Positions 35,835 through 44,987 of a stretch of DNA of 64,000 nucleotides are shown one piece after another. Origin of the DNA: Fluviicoccus sp. (GTDB lineage Bacteria; Pseudomonadota; Gammaproteobacteria; Pseudomonadales; Moraxellaceae); contig NZ_JAUSMX010000002.1 of assembly GCF_030646115.1 (NCBI RefSeq), positions 124,001 to 188,000 on the forward strand, written 5' to 3'. Within the stretch, counting starts at the first letter, position 1, and each line of letters begins with the position of its first letter. Both the position numbers and the translations under genes were made by a program. The notes under the pieces are model-generated. The model had not been told where the DNA came from and made no database searches. It saw only the letters and a program-made list of their open reading frames with translations.

Positions 35835-37511
35835 TTACAGCCAGTTCCACTCAAATTCGACCCGCACGCAGTTACCGGGCTCCAGAAACTCCATTTTTCG
35901 GCAAAGTGACTCAATCAGGCGGATGCCGCGACCATAATAGTGAGTAATGCCGCCATCGGCTGAAGCTCCATGTCCACCCATGAAGCCGGGGCCAGTATCC
36001 CTGACTTCCAGAATCAGCACCCCGCCCTTTTCATTGGGGGCATGATTCATGTCAAAACGGATGGAGCCAGCCTCCAGTTCGTTCAACCGGTCATGACGCA
36101 AGGCATAATAGGTTGCGAAACCGTCGGCATTGCTTTTCAAGGCAGAATCCAGACCCAGAATGCCGTGCTCAAGCGCATTGGAATACAACTCTGCAAGAAT
36201 GGTGTTCAGAGTGTTGGTGTACGGCTTGAGGCCCGGAACCTGAATCAGGAAATGGGTCAATAACGGCACCGGGTCAAACAGGCGCAACGAGTCGGTTCCG
36301 AATTCACAGTTGAATGACCAGTCTGCCAATCCGCGATGCACCATGCGCGGTTTGATGGACAACGGTTGCTCCAGGGACAGCGTCGGGGCTTCCTGCATCC
36401 GGACTTCAATCAGGGTGTGATCGTCGTTCTGCTCTTCACTTTCAACTTCAAATTCACGTACCCCTTTGAGGATACGGTCAAATACGCTGCCTTCCGGCTC
36501 GGCTTCCTTGAAAATCTCGATCAGGCGGTCAAGGCCGAACATGTCGCCATCACGGCCCTGAGTTTCAATCAGACCGTCGGACCAGAGATAGATCACATCA
36601 TCCGGGTCCATCTCATAGATGTTGGGTTCGTAACGGAATTGCGAGGCGCCCAGAATGCCCAGCGGCAAATGCTTGGAGGCTATCTGCTTCAAAAGCCCGG
36701 TGCGTTCATTGAAAATGACGCCTTCGGGCAGGCCGCCGGCCCAGACCTCAATGCTGCGGTTGCGGAAGCTGAGTTGAACTGCCGTTGCGCAGCAGAAAAC
36801 GCCGATGGGCAGAATGCTCTTCAGCTTGCCATTGACCTCGCGCAGCACATCTTCCAGGGCAAACCCCTTGGACACCATGCCGTGGAAAACTTCAGCCAGC
36901 GGCAAGGCGCCAATGGCGGCAGGCAGGCCGTGGCCGGTGAAGTCACCCAGCAGCACCAGCAAGTCCCCGTTGGGCTGGCGGGCGGCCAGCACCACATCGC
37001 CGTTAAAAATGGCTTTGGGGGATATCAGATAACGGATGTTGGGCGAGTTGAGCACGCCGTAATGAGCAATCTTGTCGAAGATGCTCTTGGCGGCGATTTG
37101 CTCCTGCACCAGATGTTCGCGCTGACGCTGGATTTCCGTGTGCAAGCGGCGCATGCGGGAAAAGGCATGGATCTTGGCCTTGATCACCACCGGGTTATAC
37201 GGCTTACTCAGGAAATCATCCCCGCCCGCCTCCAGGCATTCCGCGAGGTCACTGGCTTCGTTCAGTGATGTCAGGAAGATGATGGGAACCAGATCTTCAC
37301 CGGCAATCCGGCGAATTTGCCGGGCGGCTTCGATGCCGTTCAGGTTGGGCATCATGACATCAAGCAGCAGTATGTCGGGACGCTGTTCTTCATAGAGCCG
37401 GACAGCCTCTTCGCCATCCACCGCCAGGGTTACTTCATGTCCCAGGCGCTTGATCAGGTTGGCAAGTATGAGGCGGTCGCTCGGATTATCTTCGGCAATG
37501 AGCAAACGCAA
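35835..37511 (-). CDS. hsbR: Response regulator HsbR (receiver-PP2C phosphatase-kinase)
   Basis: 558 residues, TTG start with AGGA 9-10 bases upstream. Domains in order are: a receiver domain with phosphoryl-acceptor Asp51 (ILLLDVMMPNLNG) and TSLN/KPYNP switch residues; a SpoIIE-type PP2C phosphatase (about 180-380) with LLGDFTGHGLPAAIGALP and WSDGLIETQG; and a C-terminal HATPase (about 400-558) with AELYSNALEHGILG and VRDTGPGF. It phosphorylates or dephosphorylates the anti-anti-sigma factor HsbA, depending on input from HptB. The rare TTG start, 14 bases after the hsbA stop, would keep its level below HsbA. Confidence 0.92.
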   Translation of the reverse strand: MRLLIAEDNPSDRLILANLIKRLGHEVTLAVDGEEAVRLYEEQRPDILLLDVMMPNLNGIEAARQIRRIAGEDLVPIIFLTSLNEASDLAECLEAGGDDFLSKPYNPVVIKAKIHAFSRMRRLHTEIQRQREHLVQEQIAAKSIFDKIAHYGVLNSPNIRYLISPKAIFNGDVVLAARQPNGDLLVLLGDFTGHGLPAAIGALPLAEVFHGMVSKGFALEDVLREVNGKLKSILPIGVFCCATAVQLSFRNRSIEVWAGGLPEGVIFNERTGLLKQIASKHLPLGILGASQFRYEPNIYEMDPDDVIYLWSDGLIETQGRDGDMFGLDRLIEIFKEAEPEGSVFDRILKGVREFEVESEEQNDDHTLIEVRMQEAPTLSLEQPLSIKPRMVHRGLADWSFNCEFGTDSLRLFDPVPLLTHFLIQVPGLKPYTNTLNTILAELYSNALEHGILGLDSALKSNADGFATYYALRHDRLNELEAGSIRFDMNHAPNEKGGVLILEVRDTGPGFMGGHGASADGGITHYYGRGIRLIESLCRKMEFLEPGNCVRVEFEWNWL

Positions 37512-37525
37512 GGCGGCGATTCCTG

Positions 37526-37831
37526 CTACAGGATGGTGAACAATTGTTCGAAATTGGAGATGGCCAGTATCTTTTTGACATCGGCATTACAATTGATAAT
37601 GCGGACGTTGGAACTGTCGCCACCGGCATGATCACGCAACAGCAGCAACATTCCCAGCGCCGAACTGTCCAGATAGGTGGTGTCTTTCAGGTCTACCACA
37701 AAGGTAACCATGTCATTCGGGGCCTGTTCATAGGCTCCCCGGAATTCCTGGTGGGTACTAAAGTCAAAGCGGCCCTTGATTTTTATGATCAGTTCTTTGC
37801 CGTCAGCCGAACTCGCTGTCAGTACTGCCAT
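37526..37831 (-). CDS. hsbA: Anti-anti-sigma factor HsbA (STAS domain)
   Basis: 101 residues from the ATG at 37831, with GGGAG 8 bases upstream; a GTG three codons earlier is less likely. STAS fold with the switch serine in YLDSSALGMLLLL: Ser56, the same number reported for the phosphorylated serine of P. aeruginosa HsbA. There, HsbA partners FlgM or the diguanylate cyclase HsbD according to phosphorylation, choosing between swimming and surface attachment. First gene of the hsbA-hsbR-hptB operon. Confidence 0.92.
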   Translation of the reverse strand: MAVLTASSADGKELIIKIKGRFDFSTHQEFRGAYEQAPNDMVTFVVDLKDTTYLDSSALGMLLLLRDHAGGDSSNVRIINCNADVKKILAISNFEQLFTIL

Positions 37832-38141
37832 TCTGCCCACTCCCTCTCACTTGTACAGTATGGAATCACATCGCCATTCTAGTTTTTATTCATAACGGAC
37901 CGCTTGATGCGTTGGCGCAGTCCATCTTTGATTCTAGACAGAATTGGCGGAGCGCAACAGTCTCACATGCACAAAATCGTGCTCCTCCTCACGGTTTTTA
38001 CACTGTTTGGACAATCCCCGACCGTATGCAGCATGCACTTATTTGTCTTCGGCGTCCACAACGCTCCAAAATGCCCGGAATAGCGAAATCCGGACCATCC
38101 GCTACACTCAGGTTCATGCGGGCTCAGTTTCAGGAGTAATA
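37832..38141. other. Divergent intergenic region hsbA / patatin
   Basis: About 310 bases must hold promoters for the hsbA operon and the patatin gene. A plus-strand open frame continuous with the patatin gene begins at 37944 but lacks a ribosome site and family similarity. No other gene or clear palindrome is seen. Confidence 0.4.
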
Positions 38142-39335
38142 ATGACTTCCAGCCATACCCCTACGATCGGTCTGGTGCTTTCAGGCGGTGGAGCCAGGGC
38201 CGCTTATCAGGTCGGCGTGCTCAAGGCAGTCAGTGAATTGCTGCCGCCGGTTTGCTTCAACCCGTTTCCGGTGATTTGCGGAACTTCTGCAGGCGGGCTG
38301 AATGCCGTCAGCCTGGCGTGTCATGCCGACTGCCTGCAGGATGCTGTGGCGCATCTGGAATCAGTCTGGGCCAATTTCAGGACACATCAGGTCTATCGTA
38401 CTGACTGGCCTGGCGTTTTGAGATGCGCCTTGCGCTTCATGTGGACGATGGCATTTGGCCGCATGCGGAATGACCGCCCGGTTTCCTTGCTGGACAACAG
38501 TCCCTTGCGTGACTTGCTGTCCAGCCAATTGCCGCTGTCACGCATTGGTGATGTCATTGAGTCCGGATTTCTGAAAGCGATCTGTATCACGGCGTCCGGT
38601 TATACCAGCGGCGAATCCGTCAGTTTTTTCCAGGGGATACAACACCTGGACGGCTGGAACCGAGCACGCCGGATCGGCATCAAAACCCAAATCAGCATTG
38701 ATCATTTGCTGGCTTCCTCAGCGATACCACTGCTCTTTCCCGCCATTCACCTGAATCGGGAGTTTTTTGGTGACGGTGCATTACGGCAACTGGCGCCCAT
38801 CAGCCCGGCCCTGCATTTGGGGGCTGAGAAAGTGCTGGTCGTCGGTGTCAGCAGTGATGGTGAAAGGAAGCAACGCGAAAAAACCACGATTTATCCCAGT
38901 ATTGCGCAAGTCGTGGCCAACATTCTCAACAGCTCGTTCATTGACAGTCTTGAAAGCGATATTGAGCGGCTGATGCGCATCAATCGGACCATCAGTCATA
39001 TTCCGGAGGAGATACGCGCCCGGCATGTGACGCTGAAACATGTGGATGTGCTGGTGATTTCACCGGCGGGCAAGACGCTGGACCGCATTGCCATGCGACA
39101 TGCCCGGTATTTGCCGAAAAGCATCCGCACCTTTGTCAGCGGATCGGGGGCCACCAAACGCAGCGGGTCGGGTGTACTCAGTTACTTGTTGTTCGAGTCG
39201 TCGTATTGTCAGGAATTGATCCAACTGGGTTATGACGATGCCATGATGAAAAAGGGCGAGCTGAAGGCGTTCCTTGGTTTGCCGAGCCATGAATCGGACA
39301 ACGTCCTGATTTTTCCCAGGTCCGGCACGGCGTGA
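38142..39335 (+). CDS. Patatin-like phospholipase family protein
   Basis: 397 residues from the ATG at 38142, with AGGAG seven bases upstream. The oxyanion loop is LVLSGGGARAAYQVGVL, the nucleophile is Ser49 in GTSAGG, and the second dyad residue is Asp211 in FFGDGALRQ. It is thus a Ser-Asp lipid acyl hydrolase. No signal peptide. The C-terminal 160 residues, with ISHIPEEIRARHVTLKHVDV, match the long bacterial patatins. It probably turns over membrane phospholipid or storage lipid; the substrate is unknown. Confidence 0.9.
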   Translation: MTSSHTPTIGLVLSGGGARAAYQVGVLKAVSELLPPVCFNPFPVICGTSAGGLNAVSLACHADCLQDAVAHLESVWANFRTHQVYRTDWPGVLRCALRFMWTMAFGRMRNDRPVSLLDNSPLRDLLSSQLPLSRIGDVIESGFLKAICITASGYTSGESVSFFQGIQHLDGWNRARRIGIKTQISIDHLLASSAIPLLFPAIHLNREFFGDGALRQLAPISPALHLGAEKVLVVGVSSDGERKQREKTTIYPSIAQVVANILNSSFIDSLESDIERLMRINRTISHIPEEIRARHVTLKHVDVLVISPAGKTLDRIAMRHARYLPKSIRTFVSGSGATKRSGSGVLSYLLFESSYCQELIQLGYDDAMMKKGELKAFLGLPSHESDNVLIFPRSGTA

Positions 39336-39422
39336 TAAGTCGGACATCCTTGTCCTGCATGAGACAGGATCATTATACGGACTGAGGCGTCCGCTGCCGA
39401 TGTGACATATTGCCGCAGGCGG

Positions 39423-39965
39423 TCAGGCCCGGACCGGGAATTTCCCCAGCTTGCGTTGCAAGGTGCGCCGGTGCATTTTCAGGGCGCGCGCTGTCGCGGA
39501 GATGTTGCCCTCGTGCTCCTGCAATACCTTGTGGATGTGTTCCCACTCCAGCCGCTCGACAGACATCGGATCGTCCGGAACATCCAGTTCCGTGCTGCCT
39601 TCAGTACGGCCGAAAGCCTGGATGATGTCATCCGGGGTGGCCGGCTTGGCCAGATAATGCACGGCGCCCAGCTTGATTGCTTCGACGGCGGTGGCAATGC
39701 TGGCATAACCCGTCAGCACCACGATCCGGGTCTGGTCGTCCAGCTCATGCAGATATTTCACCAGTTCAAGACCGGATGCGCCCGGCATGCGCAAATCCAC
39801 GACGGCAAACTCCGGGGGATTGTATTTTGCGGTCAGCATGCCCTGCTCAGCCGATTCGGCCGTCAGTACTTCAAAGCCGCGCCGCTGCATGGCGCGCTGC
39901 AATACTTGGCGAAAGGTTTCATCGTCGTCCACCAGCAGCAGCAGCGGCCGGATTTCGTTATTCAT
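39423..39965 (-). CDS. roxR: Redox response regulator RoxR (RegA/PrrA/ActR family)
   Basis: 180 residues. The receiver domain has phospho-acceptor Asp57 in FAVVDLRMPGASG and the KPATPDD switch lysine. A short linker precedes a Fis-type helix-turn-helix, HEGNISATARALKMHRRTLQRKL, which is nearly invariant in RegA-type regulators. It overlaps the end of roxS by 8 bases. Orthologues activate alternative terminal oxidases (CioAB in Pseudomonas) and other redox genes. Confidence 0.93.
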   Translation of the reverse strand: MNNEIRPLLLLVDDDETFRQVLQRAMQRRGFEVLTAESAEQGMLTAKYNPPEFAVVDLRMPGASGLELVKYLHELDDQTRIVVLTGYASIATAVEAIKLGAVHYLAKPATPDDIIQAFGRTEGSTELDVPDDPMSVERLEWEHIHKVLQEHEGNISATARALKMHRRTLQRKLGKFPVRA

Positions 39966-41223
39966 GGAGCTCCCCGAGAATTGGCAGGCTGACAGTCACA
40001 ATTGTTCCCCCCCCTTCGCGCGGGCTGATCCGGACCTCCCCGCCATGACGCTCCACGGTGGCATTGGACAGCAACAAGCCGATGCCCATGCCATTCTCGG
40101 TGCTGGACCTGACAATACGGCTTCCAGCAACCGGCATCAGGTCTGCAGCCAGTCCTGGTCCGCGATCGCGAATCTCCAGCCTGACCCGGCCCTGCCGAAT
40201 CTGATAGCGCAGTGAGACATCCTCGGGAGAAACGTCTGCGGCGTTATTCAGCAAATTCAGCAGGGCCTGCTCCAGTTGCCGGTCAACCGCTATCTGGCCG
40301 GCATTCGGGGACATCATTAGCGGACGTTGTATTTTGACGGTCGGCCGCAACAGGCTGAAGTGTTCCAGCACCCGTTCGGTAAAATCGATGAGCGGCATGG
40401 GCTCTGCATCGGTGCTACCTTGCCTGACCTCCAGCACCATGCGCACCAGCTTTTCCTTGCAGACCCCGATTTGTTGTTGCACCAGCCTGACATCCGCTTT
40501 CAGGTTTTCGGGCACGTCCTGCTCCAGATCGGCCATCACCACGGCCATGGTTGCCAACGGGGTACCCAGTTCATGGGCAGTTCCTGCCGCCAATGTCGCC
40601 AGCGCCAGAATTTGCTCCTGACGCAGATTTTGTTCCCTGACCAGCCTGAGCGTCTGCAAACTCCCTTTCAATCGCGACGAGAGATAGGTGACGAAACCCG
40701 TGATCAGGCAGGCGCTGATAATGAAGTTGACCCACATGCCGAACAAGTGCAATGAAATCTGGCTGGTCATGGCAGCCGACGGCTCCGGCAGCGGGATACT
40801 GTTATCCATGAGGCTGCCGTACAGGAATATAGTCAGGATAACCAGGCAGCAGGTATAAGCCACCGGCACCATGACGGCGGCAATCGCCAGCGGCACCAGG
40901 AATAATGATACGAAGGGGTTGAATGCGCCGCCGGTAAAATACAGCATGACCGCCAGCGCCAGGGTGTCAAAGGTGAACTGCAGCGCCAGTTGATCGGGCG
41001 GAGTTTCACCCGTTTGCTCTCGTGCCAGACACCACATGGACCAGATATTGAACAACAGTTGCAGCACCAGCATTAAGCATAACGGCAATAGCGGCAAGTG
41101 CATGCCCAGACCGGCCTCCGCCAGTGCGATTGCCAGGGACTGCCCGGTAATGGCCAGCCAGCGCAACGCAATCAGCAAGGCCAAAGGCGATTGCAGCAGC
41201 AACTTGAAATAGGGCGGCGTCAT
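39958..41223 (-). CDS. roxS: Redox sensor histidine kinase RoxS (RegB/PrrB family)
   Basis: 421 residues with six N-terminal membrane helices. The quinone-site motif GGAFNPF is at 98-104. The phospho-histidine is His217 in AGTAHELGTPLATMAVV. The redox cysteine equivalent to RegB Cys265 is Cys255 in QIGVCKEKL. The ATPase N, G1 and G2 boxes (NLLNNAADVSP, IRDRGPGL, GMGIGLLLSNATVERHGG) are complete. All the known redox-sensing features are therefore retained. First gene of roxS-roxR. Confidence 0.94.
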   Translation of the reverse strand: MTPPYFKLLLQSPLALLIALRWLAITGQSLAIALAEAGLGMHLPLLPLCLMLVLQLLFNIWSMWCLAREQTGETPPDQLALQFTFDTLALAVMLYFTGGAFNPFVSLFLVPLAIAAVMVPVAYTCCLVILTIFLYGSLMDNSIPLPEPSAAMTSQISLHLFGMWVNFIISACLITGFVTYLSSRLKGSLQTLRLVREQNLRQEQILALATLAAGTAHELGTPLATMAVVMADLEQDVPENLKADVRLVQQQIGVCKEKLVRMVLEVRQGSTDAEPMPLIDFTERVLEHFSLLRPTVKIQRPLMMSPNAGQIAVDRQLEQALLNLLNNAADVSPEDVSLRYQIRQGRVRLEIRDRGPGLAADLMPVAGSRIVRSSTENGMGIGLLLSNATVERHGGEVRISPREGGGTIVTVSLPILGELHE

Positions 41224-41343
41224 GGGACTTCAATCTGGTGGCAACAGGCAGTGTGCGATGATGCTGTGGCATTCCCCCTGCCGTCAAATCCGTTACAATC
41301 GGCCGCGACAAAATGCCGCACCCTGTTTCCCGAGAAAACCGCC

Positions 41344-44300
41344 ATGACTCAAGCCTTGCTGACCACCCTCGCCTCCCTGCCCACCGGCCCGCAGGATCGC
41401 AAGACCTGGGCCTCGCTGTCCGGTTCCGGCATGGGTTTGGCCATTGCCGAAGCGGTCCGTGCCTGGCAGGGGCCGGTGTTGCTGGTGACGGCGGACAGCC
41501 AGCAGGCGGCGCGTCTGGAGGAGGAAGTCCGGTTTTTCAGTCAGGATGAAGTGCCGGTGCTGCACTTCCCGGACTGGGAAACCCTGCCCTATGACCAACT
41601 CTCTCCGCACCAGGACATTATTTCCGACCGGTTGCGCATTCTCGCCAGCCTGTCGGGCCTGCAGCGCGGACTGGTCATCACCAGCATCACGACTCTGGCC
41701 CAGCGCCTGGCTCCGGCGACCTGGCTGGCGGCGCAAAGCTTCAGCCTGAAATGCGGGCAGCGCTTCGACCTCGACCAGACCCGGTTGCAGCTGGAGGCGG
41801 TGGGCTATCACGCCGTGGAAACGGTTTACGAGCATGGCGAATATGCGGTGCGCGGCAGCCTGATGGATATATTCCCCATGGGCGCCACGGCGCCGGTGCG
41901 TATCGAACTGTTTGATGATGAAATCGAGAGTTTGCGCCTGTTCAGCCCGGACAATCAGCGCACCACCGAAAGCATTACCCAGCTGGAGCTGTTGCCTGCG
42001 CGCGAATACCCCTTCGACAAGCCCGCCGTGCGCCGCTTCAAGGATCAGTGGGCAAACAGTTTTGAAGGCGACCCCAAATTCTGCCCGGTGTACCGTGACG
42101 TCAGCAGCGGGCTGGCCTCTGCCGGCATTGAGTACTATCTGCCGTTGTTTTTCGAATCGACGGCGACCCTGCTGGATTACCTGCCGGGCAATGCCCTGAT
42201 GGCGCTGGAGTCCGGCATACAGCCGCAGCTGGAACATTTCTGGCTGGAAGTGCAGAGCCGTTACGAAGATCGCCGCCATGACCGGCAACAGCCGATTTTA
42301 CCGCCGGAACGCCTGTTCCTGCGGGAGAACGAACTGTTTACCGGATTGAACCGTTTTGCGCGACTGACACTCAACAGCTCGATGGAAACCGGCAAGCCCG
42401 GGACAGTCAACCTGCCGCTGACCGAGCCTCCTGCCCTTCCGGTGGATCGCAGCGAACAGCCGCTGGCGGTGCTGGCTGCTTATATTTCCTCGCAGCCGCG
42501 TGTCTTGATGTGCGCTGAAAGCGCCGGTCGCCGGGAAAGCCTGCTGGAGCTGTTGAAGCCCTTGGCCGTCAAGCCGCAGATGGTTTCGGGCTGGTCAGAA
42601 TTCCTGGCCGGGGATGCGCCCTTTGCCCTGACCGTGGCGCCGCTGGAACGGGGTTTATGCCTGCCGGGACTGACGGTCATCGCGGAGTCCCAGTTGTTCG
42701 GCCAGCGGGTCATGCAACGCCGGCGCCGGAAGGCCGTTACCGGCGAGGCCGCCGCCGAACTGGCCATCCGCAGCCTGAGTGAACTGACGCCGGGCTCGCC
42801 GGTTGTGCATATCGATCATGGCGTCGGCCGTTACCAAGGCCTGGTGACGCTGGACATGGACGGCCAGGTGCAGGAGTTCCTGTTGCTGGAGTATGCGAAC
42901 CATGCCAAGTTGTATGTCCCGGTTGCCAGCCTGCACCTGATTGCCCGGTATACCGGCGCAGATGATGCCCATGCGCCGCTGCACCGACTCGGCACCGAAA
43001 ACTGGAGCCGTGAGAAGCGCAAGGCCGCCGAGCAGATTCATGATGTGGCCGCTGAGCTGCTGAATATCAGCGCCCGACGTGCTTCGCGGCCGGGGTATGC
43101 CTTCCGGATGGAAGAAGCAGAATATGCCCGTTTTTCCAGCGGCTTTCCCTTCGAGGAAACAGCCGACCAATCCAATGCAATTCTCGCCACCCTCGCCGAT
43201 ATGCGCGCCCCGCGACCGATGGATCGACTGGTATGCGGCGATGTCGGTTTCGGCAAGACGGAGGTGGCGATGCGCGCCGCTTTTGTTGCAATTCAGGACG
43301 GCAAACAGGTGGCTGTGCTGGTGCCGACAACCTTGCTGGCGCAACAGCATTATGAAAATTTCCGTGATCGTTTTGCCGACTGGCCGGTCAGGATTGAAGT
43401 GTTGTCGCGCTTCCGCACCGCCAAAGAGCAGCAGGCCGCACTGGAGGCTCTGGAGGACGGCAAGATCGACATCATTATCGGCACCCACAAGTTGCTGCAG
43501 GACAGTGTAGGTTTCAAGCAACTGGGGTTGATGATCGTGGATGAAGAGCACCGCTTTGGTGTCCGCCACAAGGAAGCCTTGAAAAACCGGCGCGCCGATG
43601 TCGACATGCTGACCCTTACCGCCACCCCCATTCCCCGCACCCTGAACATGGCGCTGTCCGGCCTGCGTGACCTGTCCATCATCGCCACCCCGCCCGCCAA
43701 GCGGCTGGCGGTGAAGACCTTTGTCCAGGAACACACCCCGGCCATCATCAAGGAGGCCATCCTCCGTGAACTGCTGCGCGGCGGTCAGGCGTATTATCTG
43801 CACAATGATGTGGCGACCATCGAGAAATGTGCTGCCGACCTTCAGGGTCTTATTCCCGAAGCCCGCATCGGTATTGCCCACGGCCAGATGCGTGAGCGCG
43901 AACTCGAACAGGTGATGCAACAGTTTTACCACAAGCAATTCAACGTGCTGGTGTGCTCCACCATTATTGAAACCGGCATCGACATACCGTCCGCCAACAC
44001 CATTCTCATGGAGCGCGCCGACAAGCTGGGACTGGCGCAGTTGCACCAGCTGCGCGGCCGTGTCGGGCGTTCGCACCACCAGGCCTACGCCTATCTGCTG
44101 ACCCCGAACAAGAAAGCCCTGACTGTGGATGCTGAAAAACGGTTGGAAGCGATCCAGCGCGCCGGAGAACTCGGCGCCGGTTTCGCCCTAGCCAGTGAAG
44201 ATCTGGAAATTCGCGGCGCGGGGGAACTGTTGGGCGAAGAACAAAGCGGGAACCTGCATGCTGTCGGTTTCACCTTGTATATGGAAATGCTGGAGCGCGC

Positions 44301-44790
44301 GGTCAAGGCGATCAAGGCCGGAAAAGCACCGAACCTGGACCAGCCGCTCGAACTGACGGCCGAGGTCAACCTGCGCATGTCGGCCCTGATTCCGGATGAC
44401 TACCTGCCGGATGTCCATAACCGCTTGCTGATGTACAAGCGCATCAGCCATGCGGAAACAGTGGAGGCAATGGATGAATTGCAGGTGGAAATGATCGACC
44501 GCTTCGGCCTGCTGCCCGCACCCGCCAAAAACCTGTTTGCCTCCCACCGGCTGAAACTGCAAGCGGCGGCTCTGGGCATTCGCAAGATTGACATCGGCCC
44601 GCAAGGCGGCCGGATGGAATTTGCCCGTGACACTAAAGTGCAGCCGATCACCCTCATCAAACTGCTGCAAAGCCAGCCGGCGCAGTTTCGCATGGAAGGC
44701 GGCGACAAGCTCCGCATCAGTGTCAACCTCACCGAGCCGGAGAAACGGTTACAGTACATGGAGGATTTGCTGAAGAAGCTGGGAGGATAA
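41344..44790 (+). CDS. mfd: Transcription-repair coupling factor
   Basis: 1148 residues, the same length as E. coli Mfd. An N-terminal UvrB-homology module includes DWETLPYDQLSPHQDI and MDIFPMGATAP. A RNA-polymerase-interaction domain lies near 475-545 (SPVVHIDHGVGRYQGL). A RecG-type motor has Walker A CGDVGFGKTEVAMRAAF and DEEHRFG. The translocation-repair motif LHQLRGRVGRS and the C-terminal TRCF domain follow. It removes stalled RNA polymerase and recruits UvrA at lesions. A longer open reading upstream (to 41098) is noncoding extension. Confidence 0.97.
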   Translation: MTQALLTTLASLPTGPQDRKTWASLSGSGMGLAIAEAVRAWQGPVLLVTADSQQAARLEEEVRFFSQDEVPVLHFPDWETLPYDQLSPHQDIISDRLRILASLSGLQRGLVITSITTLAQRLAPATWLAAQSFSLKCGQRFDLDQTRLQLEAVGYHAVETVYEHGEYAVRGSLMDIFPMGATAPVRIELFDDEIESLRLFSPDNQRTTESITQLELLPAREYPFDKPAVRRFKDQWANSFEGDPKFCPVYRDVSSGLASAGIEYYLPLFFESTATLLDYLPGNALMALESGIQPQLEHFWLEVQSRYEDRRHDRQQPILPPERLFLRENELFTGLNRFARLTLNSSMETGKPGTVNLPLTEPPALPVDRSEQPLAVLAAYISSQPRVLMCAESAGRRESLLELLKPLAVKPQMVSGWSEFLAGDAPFALTVAPLERGLCLPGLTVIAESQLFGQRVMQRRRRKAVTGEAAAELAIRSLSELTPGSPVVHIDHGVGRYQGLVTLDMDGQVQEFLLLEYANHAKLYVPVASLHLIARYTGADDAHAPLHRLGTENWSREKRKAAEQIHDVAAELLNISARRASRPGYAFRMEEAEYARFSSGFPFEETADQSNAILATLADMRAPRPMDRLVCGDVGFGKTEVAMRAAFVAIQDGKQVAVLVPTTLLAQQHYENFRDRFADWPVRIEVLSRFRTAKEQQAALEALEDGKIDIIIGTHKLLQDSVGFKQLGLMIVDEEHRFGVRHKEALKNRRADVDMLTLTATPIPRTLNMALSGLRDLSIIATPPAKRLAVKTFVQEHTPAIIKEAILRELLRGGQAYYLHNDVATIEKCAADLQGLIPEARIGIAHGQMRERELEQVMQQFYHKQFNVLVCSTIIETGIDIPSANTILMERADKLGLAQLHQLRGRVGRSHHQAYAYLLTPNKKALTVDAEKRLEAIQRAGELGAGFALASEDLEIRGAGELLGEEQSGNLHAVGFTLYMEMLERAVKAIKAGKAPNLDQPLELTAEVNLRMSALIPDDYLPDVHNRLLMYKRISHAETVEAMDELQVEMIDRFGLLPAPAKNLFASHRLKLQAAALGIRKIDIGPQGGRMEFARDTKVQPITLIKLLQSQPAQFRMEGGDKLRISVNLTEPEKRLQYMEDLLKKLGG

Positions 44791-44987
44791 ATGCAAGCGG
44801 GTTGACGGCCCGCCCGACAGACTGCCGGTTTTTTCAGATAATGCGGCCTGTCGTGACTTATCAATGACAGTACCGATTCGGTATCATCGCCGGGTCTTTG
44901 TGTGCTGACCGGGTCTCAATCTGAAGATCCGGCGCACTGATTTTCCACCCGGCCCGTTTGGGCCATACCGACAAGAAGAAAGAAGAC

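Noticed and set aside
41098-41343. In-frame 5' extension of mfd
   Set aside because: No ribosome site, opposite to roxS coding sequence, and Mfd proteins start at the equivalent of 41344.
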